Of a stretch of DNA of 6,502 nt, positions 4,790 through 6,502 are shown in pieces. This DNA comes from Bacteroidota bacterium (lineage in GTDB: Bacteria; Bacteroidota; Bacteroidia; Flavobacteriales; Flavobacteriaceae). The notes beneath the pieces were generated by a model. That model saw only the letters and a program-made list of their open reading frames with translations. It had not been told where the DNA came from and searched no databases. The stretch is from assembly GCA_021793535.1 (NCBI GenBank), contig JAJYSO010000102.1:1-6502 (forward strand), written 5' to 3'. Positions within the stretch are counted from its first letter, which is position 1; each line of letters starts with the position of its first letter. The position numbers were made by a program, and so were the translations under genes.

Positions 4790-6484
4790 ATGGCTGAAGT
4801 AATTAACATGCCTCTCTTGAGCGACACAATGGAAGAAGGTACCATTGCAAAATGGCTTAAGAAAAAAGGGGACAAAGTTGAGGAAGGCGATATCCTAGCC
4901 GAAATTGAAACTGATAAAGCAACGATGGAGTTTGAGTCCTTTTATGAAGGTACACTTTTACATATAGCCGTTGAAGAAGGCGACTCTGCTCCCGTCAACC
5001 AAATGATTGCCATTATCGGAGAAGAAGGTGAAGACATTCAGAATCTAATTGCTGGCAAAACATCAGACTCTTCTAAAAAAGAGAAAGATTCGGAAGGAGA
5101 TTCAAGCAAAGAAAAAGGAGAAGAAGAGAAAAAAAACAAGGAAGAAAAGGAAGAGAAAGACGAAGGAGAGAAAGAGGAAAATGCCTCCTCCGGCGATATT
5201 CCAGAAGATGTTGAAGTTATTACCATGCCACTCCTTTCCGATACCATGGAAGAGGGTACTGTTGCCAGTTGGTTAAAAAAAGAAGGAGATAAGGTTTCTG
5301 AGGGCGACATTCTCGCTGAAATTGAAACCGATAAAGCCACTATGGAGTTCGAATCCTTTTATGAGGGGGTTCTTTTAAAAATCATCCTTCCTGAGGGAGA
5401 AAGCGTACCTGTAGATGCTCCAATTGCCGTCGTCGGACCGGAAGGAACTGATGTTTCTGGCTTTTTGGACAGCTTGAAATCAGGTGGTGCCCCGAAAAAG
5501 AACAGTAAAAAATCCTCCAAGACTGAGGTAAAAGCGGAAGCTGAACCCTCAGCAAAGGAAGCCGACGCCGCTGATACTGAGGAAAAGCAAAATACAGGTA
5601 GAGATGGTAAACGCATCTTTGCTTCCCCTTTGGCCAAGCGAATTGCTGCCGATAAAGGGATCGATCTCTCCGATGTCAAAGGAACAGGTGAAAACGGTAG
5701 AATTGTAAAACGAGATGTCGAAGGATATCAGCCTAGCGCTTCATCGGCAGACACCAAGCCGACAACTCAAACCACAGCACAAAGCTATGTTCCGGTAGGA
5801 GAAGAGACTTTTGAGGAGGTAAAAAATTCGCAAATGCGAAAAACCATTGCCAAACGATTGACGGCCTCCCAGTTCGGCGCTCCACACTACTACCTTACCA
5901 TAGAAGTGAATATGGAAAATGCAATGGCCTCCAGAAAGACCATTAATAATATTCCGGATACCAAGATATCGTTCAATGACATGGTCATCAAAGCCTCTGC
6001 AATGGCCCTGAGAAAACACCCACAGGTGAATTCTACTTGGAAGGATTCGGTTACCAAAATTGCAAAACACATCCACATCGGGGTTGCTGTAGCGGTGGAG
6101 GATGGCTTGGTTGTTCCGGTCTTGCGGTTTACAGACCAACAAACCTTGACCCAAATTAACGCCAATGTCAAAAACCTTGCCCAAAAGGCTCACGACAAAA
6201 AGATTCAGCCAGATGAAATGGAAGGAAGTACTTTCACTGTTTCTAACCTGGGAATGTTTGGTATTCAAGAATTCACAAGCATCATTAACCAGCCCAACTC
6301 AGCGATCCTGTCTGTCGGAGCTATTGAAGAAAAGCCAGTCGTAAAAGATGGAGCAATCGTTGTGGGACATACCATGAAGCTCACTTTAGCCTGTGACCAC
6401 CGGACGGTGGATGGGGCTACTGGAGCCAAATTCTTACAAACGTTAAGAATCTACTTGGAAAACCCAGTAACCATGTTGGCATAA
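4790..6484 (+). CDS. pdhC: Dihydrolipoamide acetyltransferase (E2) of pyruvate dehydrogenase, two lipoyl domains
   Basis: This is the core acyltransferase that moves the acetyl group from lipoyl-lysine to CoA. In the 564-residue product the order is: lipoyl domain 1 (about 2-82, acceptor Lys43 in ETDKATMEFE); a highly charged Lys/Glu/Ser linker (about 91-139); lipoyl domain 2 (about 141-222, acceptor Lys182 in the same motif); a second linker (231-272); the E1/E3-binding domain (about 275-310, FASPLAKRIAADKGIDL and the VKGTGENGRIVKRDV segment); a Pro/Thr/Gln linker (313-335); and the catalytic domain (about 340-564) with MRKTIAKRL (349-357) and the active-site DHRTVDG (536-542, His537 and Asp541). 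It ends ENPVTMLA, so it is complete. It starts 9 nt after pdhA and is co-transcribed with it. A lipoate-attachment system and E3 must act in trans. The lipoyl domains are close duplicates; the first linker is acidic/basic rather than the Ala/Pro-rich kind of enterobacterial E2. The flavobacterial family has a similar length. Confidence 0.95.
   Translation: MAEVINMPLLSDTMEEGTIAKWLKKKGDKVEEGDILAEIETDKATMEFESFYEGTLLHIAVEEGDSAPVNQMIAIIGEEGEDIQNLIAGKTSDSSKKEKDSEGDSSKEKGEEEKKNKEEKEEKDEGEKEENASSGDIPEDVEVITMPLLSDTMEEGTVASWLKKEGDKVSEGDILAEIETDKATMEFESFYEGVLLKIILPEGESVPVDAPIAVVGPEGTDVSGFLDSLKSGGAPKKNSKKSSKTEVKAEAEPSAKEADAADTEEKQNTGRDGKRIFASPLAKRIAADKGIDLSDVKGTGENGRIVKRDVEGYQPSASSADTKPTTQTTAQSYVPVGEETFEEVKNSQMRKTIAKRLTASQFGAPHYYLTIEVNMENAMASRKTINNIPDTKISFNDMVIKASAMALRKHPQVNSTWKDSVTKIAKHIHIGVAVAVEDGLVVPVLRFTDQQTLTQINANVKNLAQKAHDKKIQPDEMEGSTFTVSNLGMFGIQEFTSIINQPNSAILSVGAIEEKPVVKDGAIVVGHTMKLTLACDHRTVDGATGAKFLQTLRIYLENPVTMLA
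4808..4960 (+). repeat. Lipoyl-domain core, copy 1 of an internal duplication
   Basis: This stretch encodes residues 7-57 of PdhC, from MPLLSDTMEEGT through the lipoyl Lys43 to FYEGTLL. It aligns without gaps to the 51 residues at 5225-5377, with 46 identical. By hand count about 38 of 153 bases differ, so the DNA is only about 75% identical. Most differences are silent, which points to an old duplication held by selection on the protein. Confidence 0.9.
5060..5203 (+). other. Low-complexity charged linker between lipoyl domains; polypurine tract
   Basis: This stretch encodes residues 91-138 of PdhC, composed almost wholly of Lys, Glu, Ser, Asp and Gly with a block of mixed Lys/Glu runs. Within it, bases 5108-5181 (74 nt) are purine on the plus strand except for C at 5137 and 5161. 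The reading frame stays open through it and both flanking domains are intact, so it is a flexible inter-domain linker rather than damage. Length variation between strains is likely. Confidence 0.85.
5225..5377 (+). repeat. Lipoyl-domain core, copy 2 of an internal duplication
   Basis: This stretch encodes residues 146-196 of PdhC with the second lipoyl-acceptor Lys182. It differs from copy 1 at five residues (Ile/Val, Lys/Ser, Lys/Glu, Glu/Ser and Thr/Val), all outside the ETDKATMEFE acceptor turn, so both domains should be substrates for lipoylation. Confidence 0.9.
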
Positions 6485-6494
6485 ATCTTAACTG

Positions 6495-6502
6495 AGATCG
6501 GA
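6495..6502. other. Probable sequencing-adapter residue at right contig end
   Basis: The last 8 bases (AGATCGGA) are the first 8 bases of the standard Illumina read-through adapter and the exact reverse complement of bases 1-8. The match to the left end stops at precisely the adapter/insert junction. The true genomic sequence thus ends at about 6494, 10 nt after the pdhC stop codon. Confidence 0.85.

Noticed and set aside
5741..6268. 175-codon open frame on the minus strand
   Set aside because: It is antisense to the conserved catalytic domain of PdhC. It has no start context or recognisable domain and is a by-product of the coding strand.
1..6502. Terminal 8-bp inverted repeat as the ends of a transposon or linear element
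   Set aside because: There is no transposase or integrase, housekeeping genes lie inside, murF is cut mid-gene, and the sequence equals the adapter end exactly.

Overview
The window looks like a short contig from a member of the Flavobacteriaceae (phylum Bacteroidota). The evidence is a gliding-motility lipoprotein (GldJ) next to murF, a type IX secretion outer-membrane protein (PorV), TAnnTTTG-type promoters with few recognisable Shine-Dalgarno sequences, and a pyruvate dehydrogenase E1-alpha/E2 pair of the form seen in flavobacteria. The first 8 and last 8 bases match the inner end of the common Illumina adapter in opposite orientations. The window is therefore probably a whole assembled contig with adapter residue at both ends.

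Layout. Minus strand, reading leftwards from about 2154: gldJ (502-2154), a hairpin terminator (435-478), then the first third of murF (start at 434, cut off by the contig end). Plus strand, reading rightwards: porV (2411-3559), a 222-bp gap with a weak terminator and a promoter, then pdhA (3782-4780) and pdhC (4790-6484), which are 9 bp apart and surely one transcript. The 256-bp gldJ/porV gap is a divergent control region. It holds a candidate promoter for each gene and a hairpin in the porV leader.

How the genes fit together. MurF makes the last cytoplasmic peptidoglycan precursor. GldJ is an outer-membrane-anchored lipoprotein of the gliding and type IX secretion apparatus. PorV is the outer-membrane shuttle that takes type IX substrates from the translocon to the PorU sortase. 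PdhA and PdhC are the E1-alpha and E2 subunits of the complex that turns pyruvate into acetyl-CoA; E1-beta and E3 must be encoded elsewhere. The conspicuous irregularity is what is missing: porU, which in Flavobacterium johnsoniae sits between gldJ and porV, is absent, and the gap is far too small for it. I see no mobile element, CRISPR array, tRNA, rRNA or clearly new system. The most useful observations are the adapter ends, the missing porU, and several protein-level details in GldJ, PorV and PdhC.
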